Part shown: positions 25,156-34,052 of the stretch, one piece after another
Numbering within the stretch: position 1 is the first letter of the stretch
Layout: each line of letters opens with the position of its first letter
From: Poriferisodalis sp965262965
GTDB taxonomy: Bacteria > Actinomycetota > Acidimicrobiia > Acidimicrobiales > Poriferisodalaceae
Assembly: GCF_965262965.1 (NCBI RefSeq)
Contig: NZ_OZ253573.1
Location: forward strand, 1,116,001-1,180,000
DNA: 64,000 bases
Direction of reading: 5' to 3'
Made by a program: the position numbers and the translations under genes
The notes under the pieces: model-generated
The model's database searches: none
What the model was told of the DNA's origin: nothing
What the model saw: the letters and a program-made list of their open reading frames with translations, nothing else

Positions 25156-25752
25156 TCAGCCCGCTGCGGCGGCCCAAGGGCTGGATTGGCCCTCGCTGTA
25201 GTGGTCGGGACGGATGCCGAATGCCTCGATCATCCTGTGCCAGCCACTCGCAGAAGCAAGCAGGGCACCCAAGCGCAGAATCTGCTGCTCGTTGAAGTGC
25301 TCGCTCAGCCGCTCGTACATCTCGGGCGGGATCACGCCCGAGTGCTCGAAGCCCGACAGCCAGTCGCACAGCGCCAGTGCGGCCTTCCACGATTCGGGCA
25401 AGTCTGATGCCTCGTAGTCGACCAAGTGTGCGACGACTTCGTTCGTGAGTCCGGTGCGCACCAACGATGCGCTGCGCACGAGGCTTCAGTGAAAGCACTC
25501 GTTGCGGTTGGCCATGCGAATACGGCAGAGCTCAATCATGTGGCGATCGAGCGCTCCGGGGTCGTCGTCGGGATTGCCGGCGTACACCGCGCTCACCCAG
25601 CCGAGAAACAGGTCGATCGTGGTCTCGTCGGCCGCGAGGGTCCGGAACAGGTTGTCGTCGGCGTAGGCCTTCGCATACCACGTGTCCAGGCGCCGTTGCT
25701 GCTTGTCGTCCAACTCGGACACCTTCGGCAAGTAGCCGTGCTTGTTCGCCAT
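25156..25752 (-). CDS. AhpD/CMD-like protein with in-frame UGA (putative selenoprotein, CxxU)
   Basis: A 198-residue frame interrupted once by TGA at 25488-25486 (codon 89). Before it the protein ends in ELCRIRMANRNECFH. After it come SLVR, SASLVRTGLTNEVVAHL and about 100 more protein-like codons to the next stop. In AhpD and carboxymuconolactone-decarboxylase relatives the motif is N-x-C-x-x-C-x-x-x-R, so the TGA falls on the second redox Cys (C86-F-H-U89). Selenocysteine at this site is known in AhpD-like proteins. A hairpin starts 6 bases downstream. ATG 25752 has a GGGGGAG ribosome site. The alternative is a Cys-to-stop mutation. Sec machinery is not in the window. Confidence 0.65.
25454..25479 (-). 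promoter_or_regulatory. Candidate bacterial SECIS hairpin
   Basis: On the minus strand, six bases after the TGA, GTGCGC pairs perfectly with GCGCAC around a 14-base loop (AGCGCATCGTTGGT) with G at its second position. The apical loop falls about 12-25 bases from the codon, within or close to the range of known bacterial SECIS elements. The sequence is also coding and GC-rich, so chance hairpins are possible. Confidence 0.4.
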
Positions 25753-25838
25753 GACTCCCCCTCGGCGGGCCTGGTTTGCTTCCCGCGACGCTACCGCAGC
25801 GAGGCACACCGAACGCTGTGAGGACGCCGCCCACCGTG

Positions 25839-28376
25839 CTAGAGCCGCGGGTCCACAGGCTCACTCTCAAGCGCCAGCACACCGAACACGCACTCGTGAA
25901 CCCGGTGCAGGTGCTCGTTCGCCACGAAACGGTCAAGTGCCTCGATGCCGAGAGCAAATTCTCGTTGCGCCAGAGATGTCTTGCGGCCGAGCGACCGCTG
26001 CCGCAGTCGTTCGAGATTCGACGGTTCAAGGTATTCCGGCCCGTAAATGATCCGGAGATAGTCGCGGCCCCGGCACTTGACACCAGGCAGGACGAGGCCT
26101 CCCTTTGCGTGCGCGACCGACGCGGCCGGCTTGACGACCATGCCCTCACCGCCGCCCTGGGTGAGCGAATGCCACCAATCGTTGGCCGCCTGCACCGAGC
26201 CGCCGTCGCTCAGGTCGACGAACCGGCGATCGGTTCGGCGAAGCACGTCTGGGGCCTGCTCGATCAGCGCATCGATCTGTTCGAGGTGCCACTTGTGCGG
26301 TCGGCGGGCGAGAACCTCGCCCTCGGCGGCGAGGAGTTGGAACGGAGCAATCTCGATTCCGGCGACGCCGTCGACATCCCAGCAGTAGCGCCGGTACGCG
26401 TCGACGTAGGACGCGAGGTGCTCGGCGCGCCCGGTCGTTCGCGTCGCGAGCGCCGAGAGATCGATTCCTCGTCGGATCGCATCGGACATCAGCCGTTGCC
26501 CGGCGTCGAGGACGGCGGCGCCTGCCGCTCCGGTCGAGGCGTACAGGTCCTGAAGCAGCTCGATGGATTTCGCGGACCACGGCAGCAGCTCCGCATCGAC
26601 CACGAGCCAATCGGTTCCGAGGCGATCCCAGACTCCAGCGGCGTCGGCAGCCAGGCGAACACGATCCAGCAGAGCCCCCGTCAGCCCGGGCTCGCGGAAG
26701 AACGGCCTTCCCGTACGGGTCACGATGACACCTGCATCGTCGTTGGAGATGCCAAATCGCGCCAAAGCTGCGGCGGCGTCGCTGGCAAACACGAGCACGG
26801 CTCGCGAGCCCATGTGCTTTTCCTCGCAGACAACCTCGCTGACACCGGCTTTTCGGAAGTAGGCGAACGCCTCGTCGGGGTGCTCGAGGCAATCGGGGCG
26901 CTTGCTGGCGGCGACAGGCGCCATGGTCGGCGGGAGGTGCACGAGCCACCGGGGATCGACGGCGAAGCGACTCATGACTTCGAGGGCTGCGCTGGATCGG
27001 TCGGCGTCGATGGAGACGCGCCCCGCCAACGTCGTATCGATGCGGCGCTTGCCGAGCACGTCACTGATGTCCAATCGGCGCGGCAACCGGGGCTCAACCT
27101 CGGCCTCGAGGGGCCTGATCGGCTCGTAGTACTCACGCTCTGCTTGCACTGAGACCATCTGCCGTTCGGGCCAGCGCATTGCCGTCAGCTCACCGCCGAA
27201 CACCGCACCGGTGTCGAGACAGATGGTGTTGTTCACCCACTCGGGATCCGGCACTGGCGTGTGTCCGTACACGACGGCAGCCGTGCCACGGTAATCCTGC
27301 GCCCACTGGTAGCGCACGGGAAGGCCGTACTCGTCGGTCTCGCCGTCGGTGTCGCCGTAGAGAGCGATGTTCCGCACACGGCCCGACGACCGCCCGTGGT
27401 ACCGCTGAGGCAAGCCCGCGTGCGCAACGACGAGGCGGCCGCCATCGAACACGTAGTGGCTGATGAGGCCGTCGATGAAGCCGGTAACGCGCTCGCGGAA
27501 CTCGGGACTGCGCCGTTCGAGCTGTTCGAGCGATTCGCCAAGCCCGTGAGTCACCTTGACGTCGCGTCCGGCGAGCGCGCGACTCAGCTTGTTCTCGTGG
27601 TTGCCGAGGATGCACAGCGCACTGCCCGCGTCCACCATCGACATGGCGACATCGAGCACCTCGGCCACGCCGGGGCCTCGATCGACGAGGTCACCCAGAA
27701 AGACGACTCGCCGTCCGTCGGGGTGGACAATCGGATCTGCCGTCGTGTCGTAGCCAAGCTGTTCGAGCAGCGCCAAGAGCTCGACATGACAGCCGTGGAC
27801 GTCACCGATGATGTCGAACGGGCCGGCATCGTCTCGTCGATCGTTCCAAAGCCGGGTGCGCACCACCTCAATGGAGTCGAGCTCGGCTGCCGAACCGAGG
27901 GTGTAGACCTTGGCGAAGCGCTCTTTGCGCAGTTGCTTGGCGCCTCGGCGAATCGATGCGTGCTGGCGCCTGATGGCGTGCTGCGGTGTGCGACGGTCTG
28001 GCCGTGAGCTGTTGCGTTCCAGGCAGAGGTCCAGTGGGAGATCGAAGACGATCGCTGTCGCGAGCACGTCGTTTCGACGTGCAATCTCCAGCAGCGACTT
28101 CCGGTCCTCTGCCTTGACATTGGTGGCATCGATAACGGTCAGGCGACCGAGTTCGAGGCGTTTGTCGACGATCGTGTGGAGGAGTTCGAAGGCGGCCCCG
28201 GTGACCGACTGGTCGGTCTCGTCATCGCCGACGAGGGCACGACACTGGTCGCTTGACACGATCTCGGTATCGGTGAAATGTCGGCGGGCAAACGTCGACT
28301 TGCCCGCGCCGGACGCGCCACAGAGCACGACGAGCCCGAGCTCGGGAGTCTCGATGCTGGTGAGCAACTGTCGCAT
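25839..28376 (-). CDS. pnkp: Bacterial polynucleotide kinase-phosphatase-ligase Pnkp
   Basis: The end-healing and sealing enzyme of bacterial RNA repair, 845 residues. The N-terminal kinase has P-loop GASGAGKST at 20-28. The central binuclear metallophosphatase shows DIIGDVHGCH, FLGDLVDRGPG, ILGNHENK, VVAHAGLP and VYGHTPVP. The C-terminal ligase-like adenylyltransferase has EEKHMGSRA with the nucleotidyl Lys, VVDAELL, GGEGMVVKP and VKCRGRDYLR. All three catalytic modules look intact. Its ATG overlaps the hen1 stop as TGATG. In the known system it repairs tRNAs cut by ribotoxins, together with Hen1. Confidence 0.96.
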   Translation of the reverse strand: MRQLLTSIETPELGLVVLCGASGAGKSTFARRHFTDTEIVSSDQCRALVGDDETDQSVTGAAFELLHTIVDKRLELGRLTVIDATNVKAEDRKSLLEIARRNDVLATAIVFDLPLDLCLERNSSRPDRRTPQHAIRRQHASIRRGAKQLRKERFAKVYTLGSAAELDSIEVVRTRLWNDRRDDAGPFDIIGDVHGCHVELLALLEQLGYDTTADPIVHPDGRRVVFLGDLVDRGPGVAEVLDVAMSMVDAGSALCILGNHENKLSRALAGRDVKVTHGLGESLEQLERRSPEFRERVTGFIDGLISHYVFDGGRLVVAHAGLPQRYHGRSSGRVRNIALYGDTDGETDEYGLPVRYQWAQDYRGTAAVVYGHTPVPDPEWVNNTICLDTGAVFGGELTAMRWPERQMVSVQAEREYYEPIRPLEAEVEPRLPRRLDISDVLGKRRIDTTLAGRVSIDADRSSAALEVMSRFAVDPRWLVHLPPTMAPVAASKRPDCLEHPDEAFAYFRKAGVSEVVCEEKHMGSRAVLVFASDAAAALARFGISNDDAGVIVTRTGRPFFREPGLTGALLDRVRLAADAAGVWDRLGTDWLVVDAELLPWSAKSIELLQDLYASTGAAGAAVLDAGQRLMSDAIRRGIDLSALATRTTGRAEHLASYVDAYRRYCWDVDGVAGIEIAPFQLLAAEGEVLARRPHKWHLEQIDALIEQAPDVLRRTDRRFVDLSDGGSVQAANDWWHSLTQGGGEGMVVKPAASVAHAKGGLVLPGVKCRGRDYLRIIYGPEYLEPSNLERLRQRSLGRKTSLAQREFALGIEALDRFVANEHLHRVHECVFGVLALESEPVDPRL

Positions 28377-29803
28377 CAGATTTGGCTCACTGGATTCGGC
28401 GCATCAGGCTCGGCTCGGCGGCGGAACACCGCCATCTGTGTCGGCGACCCGCAGACGGGATCGGGGTGGCCGATGCCGCTGATCTCGAAGCCGTAGCCGA
28501 ACCGATCCTCGATGCCCTGCGCCCACGCCGCAAACTCGTCGCGGGTCCATTCGAATCGATGATCGCCGTGCCGGAGACCGGTCGGGCCGACGTTGGCGAA
28601 GTTTGCGTTGTATTCCCGGTTCGGCGTCGTCAGCACCACCGACGCTGGAGAAGCGTGACCGAACACGACATCGGCGAATGCTCCGAGCCGCTCACTGTCG
28701 ATGTGCTCGATGACTTCCACCACGGTGGCGGCATCGAAGCCGCACAGCCGATCGTCGGTGTAGGTCAGCGCTCCTTGCAGCAGCGAAATCCGCTCCCGGC
28801 GACGCTCGGACATCTCGTCGGGAAGGAGATGCCGCTCGGCTCGCTCGAGTGCACCCACCGATACGTCGACGCCGAGCACTTCGGTCACCGACGGTTCGGA
28901 GACAAGGCGCTGCAGCAGTCGGCCTTCGCCGCATCCGAGGTCGACAACCCGGCCTCCCCCGACAGCTCGAACCGCCGCCAGAACCGATGCAAGCCGCTGC
29001 TCGCGCAAGCTGATCGGGCGTTCGGCTGCCTGCTCGATTTCGTCCTGCTGCTCGTCGAGCGAGTCGGTGTCCTCGCCGACGTCGGCGAGACGCGAGAGGG
29101 CTTCACGGGCGAACTGGCCGAAGCGCAGGTACCGACGCGAGATCAGCTCGGACTCGGGATGCGAGCCGAGCCAATCGCCTCCGCGCCGTAGCAGCTTGTC
29201 GATCTCGTTCTGGTCGATCCAATAGTGCTTGCGGTCATCGAGCACGGGAAGCAGCACGAAAAGATGCTCAAGGGTGTGGCGCACGCGATGCCGGCCTGAG
29301 AGCCGGACCGAGAAATAGCGGCTGTCGCCCCACGCCGGGAAACGCTCGTCCAACGCGATCGGTGCGAACTCGACCTCGTAGCCCAACGGCTCGAACAGCC
29401 GTCGAAGCATCGGCTCGCCACCTCGAACCGGCACGACGGGGAGGTCGACTTCGAGGTCGAGCGGCTGTTCGACCAGTTCAGGTCGGGCTTCGCACGTACC
29501 GCTCATCGCCGTGCGGTACAGACGGCCAAGCGCAACGCTCAGCAGCGACGACGCCGCATAGGGCCGGTCATTCACGTAGGGCTCAAGGCCGCTGGACCGA
29601 CGCCCATGCTGGCCTCGCGACAGAGCGATCGGATCGACCTCCACGAACAGCGTCGCCGTGCAGCGCTGCGGCGAAGCCTGTGGATAGAAGACATGGGCGC
29701 GCCCGAATCCGACATCGACCGACCGCACCCGATCCGGATGCTTGTGCAACAAGAAGCCCAGATCGGTCGCATCGGGCGTCGTCGAAGTGAGCGAAACCAG
29801 CAT
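28376..29803 (-). CDS. hen1: RNA 3'-terminal ribose 2'-O-methyltransferase Hen1
   Basis: Methylates the 2'-OH at the 3' end of a cut RNA before Pnkp seals it, so the repaired site resists recleavage. The N-terminal half (from TPDATDLGFLLHKHPDR) is the bacterial Pnkp-binding region. The C-terminal half is the methyltransferase: VVDLGCGEGRLL for SAM, VVEVIEHID with the metal-binding Glu and His, TTPNREYN, and FEWTRDEFAAWA. ATG 29803 gives 475 residues, near the usual size. The frame extends 35 codons further upstream without conserved content. It forms a two-gene operon with pnkp. Confidence 0.95.
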   Translation of the reverse strand: MLVSLTSTTPDATDLGFLLHKHPDRVRSVDVGFGRAHVFYPQASPQRCTATLFVEVDPIALSRGQHGRRSSGLEPYVNDRPYAASSLLSVALGRLYRTAMSGTCEARPELVEQPLDLEVDLPVVPVRGGEPMLRRLFEPLGYEVEFAPIALDERFPAWGDSRYFSVRLSGRHRVRHTLEHLFVLLPVLDDRKHYWIDQNEIDKLLRRGGDWLGSHPESELISRRYLRFGQFAREALSRLADVGEDTDSLDEQQDEIEQAAERPISLREQRLASVLAAVRAVGGGRVVDLGCGEGRLLQRLVSEPSVTEVLGVDVSVGALERAERHLLPDEMSERRRERISLLQGALTYTDDRLCGFDAATVVEVIEHIDSERLGAFADVVFGHASPASVVLTTPNREYNANFANVGPTGLRHGDHRFEWTRDEFAAWAQGIEDRFGYGFEISGIGHPDPVCGSPTQMAVFRRRAEPDAPNPVSQI

Positions 29804-29941
29804 GAGCGGTCCATTTAACCGGATGCCACTGTTCGGATCGAGAGAATTCAGCGCGCGCCCTCGTCTGGCACAGCGATCAAGACGCGCGCGTAGTCTCGGC
29901 AGAGCCAATCAACTTGGCCGAACGACGCGAGGGGGCGTGAC

Positions 29942-31033
29942 ATGAAAGCTGCGGTGCTCTGCGAGCAGCCCGGAGATCTCGAGATGGAGGATCTGCGGAT
30001 CGACAATCCAGGACCCCAGGAAGTCCTTATACAGACGAAGGGTGCAGGGCTGTGCCACAGCGACCTGCACTTCATGGAGGGACTGTTCCGCACGCCCGTC
30101 CCCATGGTGATGGGACACGAGTCGGCGGGCGTGGTCGAGGCCGTCGGCGACGACGTCAGCTACGTCAAGCCCGGTGACCACGTGATCGCATGCCTGTCAA
30201 TCTTCTGCGGCCAGTGCCACAGGTGCCTGTCGGGCAACCCGCATCGCTGCACGAACATCAGGGCCACTTCCCGCGCCAAAGGCGCCGACGCCCGGCTCAC
30301 GCGTGGCGACGGCACCGAGGTCGGACAGATGGCACGGCTGGGCGGATTCGCCGAACAGATGCTGGTGCACCAGAACGCCGTGGTGAAGGTGCGGCCCGAC
30401 ATGCCGCTTGACCGCGCCTGCCTCATCGGCTGCGGCGTCACTACCGGGTTCGGCGCGGCGGTCAATACCGCAGGCGTCGGCGTCGGCAGCGTGGTGTGCG
30501 TGATCGGCTGCGGCGGCATCGGACTGTCGGCCGTGCAGGGTGCCCGAGTGGCTGGCGCGGGCCGGATCATCGCTGTCGACATGACCGACGAGAAGCTCGA
30601 GACGGCGCGCCAGATGGGCGCGACTGACACCGTCAATGCTGCCGAAGTCGACGATGTCGTGACTGCTGTCAAGGACATGACAAGTGGCGGCGTCGAGTAC
30701 AGCTTCGAGGCCATCGGCCTGTCTGCGACTGTGGAGCAAGCGTTCGGCATGCTGGACATCGGCGGCACCGCCACGGTGATCGGCATGGTGCCGTCGAAGA
30801 CCAAAGTCGAACTGCGGGGCATCGACTTCTTGTCAGAGAAGAAGCTGCAAGGCTCGATGATGGGCTCGAACCAGTTCCGCACAGACATCCCGATGATGGT
30901 CGAGCTCTACCTCGACGGTCGCCTGATGCTCGACGAGATGATCTCAGCGCGCATCGACCTCGAGCAGATCAACGAGGGCTACGGCTGGATGAAAGCCGGC
31001 ACTGCCGCCCGCACGGTCATCACCTTCGACTGA
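29942..31033 (+). CDS. Zinc-dependent alcohol dehydrogenase (class III-like)
   Basis: A 363-residue medium-chain dehydrogenase. The catalytic zinc ligands are Cys38 in GLCHSD and His59 in GHES. A structural zinc site has the spacing C-x2-C-x2-C-x7-C (from FCGQCHRC onward). The NAD-binding loop is GCGGIGLSAVQGA. GAGGGGG precedes the ATG. It resembles the aryl-alcohol or formaldehyde-related dehydrogenases of actinobacteria, but the substrate cannot be fixed. Divergent from hen1. Confidence 0.92.
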   Translation: MKAAVLCEQPGDLEMEDLRIDNPGPQEVLIQTKGAGLCHSDLHFMEGLFRTPVPMVMGHESAGVVEAVGDDVSYVKPGDHVIACLSIFCGQCHRCLSGNPHRCTNIRATSRAKGADARLTRGDGTEVGQMARLGGFAEQMLVHQNAVVKVRPDMPLDRACLIGCGVTTGFGAAVNTAGVGVGSVVCVIGCGGIGLSAVQGARVAGAGRIIAVDMTDEKLETARQMGATDTVNAAEVDDVVTAVKDMTSGGVEYSFEAIGLSATVEQAFGMLDIGGTATVIGMVPSKTKVELRGIDFLSEKKLQGSMMGSNQFRTDIPMMVELYLDGRLMLDEMISARIDLEQINEGYGWMKAGTAARTVITFD

Positions 31034-31076
31034 CCCCGCAGCTGACCTGCGACGCCCGAGACTTCGACCGACCGCC

Positions 31077-32201
31077 ATGTCGTCGGAGACCTCGGCAACG
31101 TCATCAAGCGAGCGAAACACGACGCTTGATGCCGTGCGCGGCGTGGCGGTGCTGGGCATCTTGGTCATGAACGCCGTGTCGTTCGGCCTGCCCGCGGCGG
31201 CGTACACCAATCTCGACGCCGCCGGCTCGCGCACGCTGCTGGACTGGCTTGTCGGCGGTGCTGGGGAGATCCTTGCCGACCAGAAGTTCATGGGCCTGTT
31301 CTCCATGCTGTTCGGCGCGGGCATCGTGCTGTTCGCTGAGCGCGCCGCTGCGAAGGGTCGGCGCAGCGCACTGCTGAGCCTGTGGCGCAACGCCTTGCTG
31401 CTGGTCATGGGCGTGGTGCATCTGGCCGTGTGGGACGGCGACGTGCTCACGGTGTACGCCCTGTGCGCCCCGGTCGTGCTTGCACTGCGGCGACTGCCTC
31501 CCAAGGTGCTCTTCGCGTTGGGCGGCGCGTTCTACGCAGCAGTGGCAGTCATCTCCTGGAGCGTGCAGTCGTCGCTGCGCAGCTTCTCCAGCGTCCTCAT
31601 CGACTTTTGGCACTACGGCGACTACTACGACGTCATCGAGACATGGTTTCTTGCGGACTACTTCGGGCGAGCCTTGGGCGCCATGCTCATCGGCGTGGCG
31701 CTGTACCGGACCGGTGTCATGAGCGGCCACCGGGCGCCGTCGTTCTACCGCCGCATGGCGGCATGGGGCCTGGGAATCGGGCTGCCGCTTTCGGGTGCAG
31801 GGCTCGCGCTGGTGGCGGGAACCGATTTCGACATCGACTGGGCCATTGCAGGAACCATCCCGAACACCGTTGCCACCGTGCCCATCTGTGTGGGTTACCT
31901 GAGCTTGATAGTGCTGTGGAATCGCAGAAGCGACTCCCCGGCGCGCCGGCGCATCCGAACCGCAGGACAGATGGCGCTCACGAACTACCTCACGCAGACT
32001 GCGGTGGGCATGGTGGTACTTCGATGGCTGCTCGGTGACGTGTCGCTGACTCGCAGCGGCATCGCCGTGTTCATCGTCGGCGTGTGGATACTCCAGCTGT
32101 GGTGGTCACAGGCGTGGCTCGCGCGCTTCGGGTTCGGGCCCGTTGAGTGGCTGTGGCGAAGCGCCACCTACCGTCACTGGCAGCCCCTCCGCATCAGATA
32201 G
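31077..32201 (+). CDS. DUF418 family membrane protein
   Basis: A 374-residue polytopic membrane protein. The N-terminus LDAVRGVAVLGILVMNAVSF and the C-terminal block with TAGQMALTNYLTQT and a Trp-rich end (LWWSQAWLARFGFGPVEWLWR) are typical of the DUF418 family, whose role is unknown (transport is assumed). It begins 43 bases after the dehydrogenase and may be co-transcribed with it. Confidence 0.88.
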   Translation: MSSETSATSSSERNTTLDAVRGVAVLGILVMNAVSFGLPAAAYTNLDAAGSRTLLDWLVGGAGEILADQKFMGLFSMLFGAGIVLFAERAAAKGRRSALLSLWRNALLLVMGVVHLAVWDGDVLTVYALCAPVVLALRRLPPKVLFALGGAFYAAVAVISWSVQSSLRSFSSVLIDFWHYGDYYDVIETWFLADYFGRALGAMLIGVALYRTGVMSGHRAPSFYRRMAAWGLGIGLPLSGAGLALVAGTDFDIDWAIAGTIPNTVATVPICVGYLSLIVLWNRRSDSPARRRIRTAGQMALTNYLTQTAVGMVVLRWLLGDVSLTRSGIAVFIVGVWILQLWWSQAWLARFGFGPVEWLWRSATYRHWQPLRIR

Positions 32202-32212
32202 CCACGGCGCGT

Positions 32213-32242
32213 CGAAGCCGTCTGGCTTCAGCTTCGGCTTCG
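32213..32242. terminator. Hairpin between convergent DUF418 and metallo-hydrolase genes
   Basis: CGAAGCCG and CGGCTTCG form an 8-bp perfect stem around a 14-base loop in the short convergent gap. There is no T-run, so it is a possible bidirectional terminator. Confidence 0.35.
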
Positions 32243-32260
32243 GATTCGCCGCGTCGACAT

Positions 32261-33157
32261 CTACGGCAGGATCTCGGTCGCTTCCATGTAGCCGGGTTCG
32301 AGGAGTTGTGTTCGCGGTGCGACGCGTGCCAGCTCGGCGGCGATGCTCGACGTGTCGGTCGGTACCGAAAAACCGGGAAGCCAGTTGTCATGGTGGCCGA
32401 GAATGACCGTACGCGGCCGCAGCAAGTCGGCTTGGCGGCCGATGAATTGTGCCAGCGACCCCTGGATCGGCTCGCCGTCAATGTTCCCTCGCCCGGCCGC
32501 CGCAAGAATCGCTACATCGGGGCGAAGTTCTCCCATCACGCCGGACCAGTGGCCCGAGGTGTCCTGGAACAGCACCGAACCGTCAGGCCCCTCGATCAAG
32601 TACACAAGCGCGCCGCCGTCTCCACGGTCGCTGTGCCCAAGTGATGACGCCCCGATGTGCTCGCTCGTCGCCGGGTCGACCTCGTTGGCCAAGTACGACA
32701 TCAGCTCGGCGAAGCGTTCCTGCTGCTCCTGCCAGGTCACGCCGAGATCGCCGATACAGACGTGATCGGGCTGATCCATCTGGGTGTGCGACCACACACA
32801 GGAGTGCTGGCTGGGCAATACCGACACCCGCACACCCGATCCAAGGTCAACCGTCTCACCGCCGGCGACGCAGATCATGCGATCGAGGGATACGCCCGCC
32901 TGCTCCATCACCCGCACCGACTCGTAGCTGCCCACCATCGTGGCGCCCGTATTGGCCACGATGCGCTCGGCGCCGTAAAGGTGATCGAAATGCGAGTGGC
33001 CGACCAGGATCCAGTCGGCGTCGGTGACATCGTCCGCCACGAGACCCGGACCGGCAGCGTTCGCAGCACGGTCGATGTAGGCGTCGAGGAAGATCGTGAG
33101 GCCGCCGGTGCGCAGCCTGAAGGTCGCGCACCCGTACCAGTCCAGCGTTGTGGCCAT
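32261..33157 (-). CDS. MBL-fold metallo-hydrolase
   Basis: A 298-residue metallo-beta-lactamase-fold protein of the UlaG/RomA-like group. The zinc motif is GHSHFDH, followed by PSQHSCVW and LEGPDG-type strands, then FQDTSGHW and VILGHHDNWLPG near the end. It is cytoplasmic. ATG 33157 is chosen because TAGGGT lies 6 bases before it. It is divergent from modA with under 60 bases between starts. The substrate is unknown. Confidence 0.85.
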   Translation of the reverse strand: MATTLDWYGCATFRLRTGGLTIFLDAYIDRAANAAGPGLVADDVTDADWILVGHSHFDHLYGAERIVANTGATMVGSYESVRVMEQAGVSLDRMICVAGGETVDLGSGVRVSVLPSQHSCVWSHTQMDQPDHVCIGDLGVTWQEQQERFAELMSYLANEVDPATSEHIGASSLGHSDRGDGGALVYLIEGPDGSVLFQDTSGHWSGVMGELRPDVAILAAAGRGNIDGEPIQGSLAQFIGRQADLLRPRTVILGHHDNWLPGFSVPTDTSSIAAELARVAPRTQLLEPGYMEATEILP

Positions 33158-33163
33158 GCCCAA

Positions 33164-33169
33164 ACCCTA
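33164..33169 (-). promoter_or_regulatory. -10-like box (TAGGGT) for the metallo-hydrolase
   Basis: TAGGGT on the minus strand ends 6 bases before ATG 33157, fitting the leaderless pattern found across the window. Confidence 0.4.
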
Positions 33170-33215
33170 CGCGCGCTCCGTCAAAGCGCTCCTAAGGGGG
33201 GCACACTGGCTCGAT

Positions 33216-34052
33216 ATGGGCGGCATCTGGACGCGGACGTTCGGGCCTGCGGCCCGCGTCGGGATCGTCGTGGCGGCCTTGTGCGTGGCAGCGGGTCCGC
33301 TTGTCGTCGCGTGCAGCCCCCGCAGCGACGCCCAGGCGGATGGCTCGAGCGGCGGCCCGCTCTCGGGCACGCTGCACGTCATGGTTGCGGCATCGCTTCT
33401 GCCCCTGGCCGACGAACTGGCTGGCGGTTTCGAACAGGCCCACCCGGGCGTCGACGTGCTGATCTTTGGTGGGGGCAGCTCGACGCTGCGGGAACAGATA
33501 CTGGCGGGGGCACCCGCGGATGTCTTCGTGCCAGCTGACTCGGCGCATCTCGAACGAGTCCGCTCAGACATCGGCCTCGCCGGCGCACCGACGAACGTGG
33601 CGCGCAACTCCTTGGTGCTGGCCGTGCCAGCGAACAATCCCGCTGCCGTCACCGACCTCGCAGACCTCGCACGCCCCGAGCTGCTCGTCGGCATGTGCGC
33701 CGCCGAAGTCCCGTGCGGCGCTCTCGCCCGAGCTGGACTGACCGCTGCAGGCATCGAGGCATCCACCGACACCGAAGAGCCCAACGTCCGTGCGCTGGTC
33801 ACCAAGCTGGCCGCAGGCGAATTGGACGCGGGTGTCGTGTACGCCAGCGACGTGCTCATTGAATCCGCCAGCATCTCCAGCCTCGGCTGGTCTGCGGGAG
33901 CGGCGCCCGAGGCGGTGTACCCGGCCGCGGTGGTCGCGACGGCCCCGAACCCGCGCGCTGCGACGGCGTTCGTGGAGTTCCTCGCCTCAGAGGCCGCTCT
34001 CGACATCTTTCGAAGCCACGGTTTCGAGTCGCCGCAAGTCGGGGCACGATGA
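33216..34052 (+). CDS. modA: Molybdate ABC transporter substrate-binding lipoprotein
   Basis: Captures molybdate outside the membrane. ATG 33216 gives 278 residues with a signal peptide and a lipobox VVAC at 30-33. The mature part starts GTLHVMVAASLLPLADEL and has ADVFVPADSAHLERV and LDAGVVYASDV, the usual ModA oxyanion-binding blocks. The frame extends upstream, but only this start gives a proper signal peptide. CACACT sits 8 bases before it. It overlaps modB by 4 bases. Confidence 0.93.
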   Translation: MGGIWTRTFGPAARVGIVVAALCVAAGPLVVACSPRSDAQADGSSGGPLSGTLHVMVAASLLPLADELAGGFEQAHPGVDVLIFGGGSSTLREQILAGAPADVFVPADSAHLERVRSDIGLAGAPTNVARNSLVLAVPANNPAAVTDLADLARPELLVGMCAAEVPCGALARAGLTAAGIEASTDTEEPNVRALVTKLAAGELDAGVVYASDVLIESASISSLGWSAGAAPEAVYPAAVVATAPNPRAATAFVEFLASEAALDIFRSHGFESPQVGAR

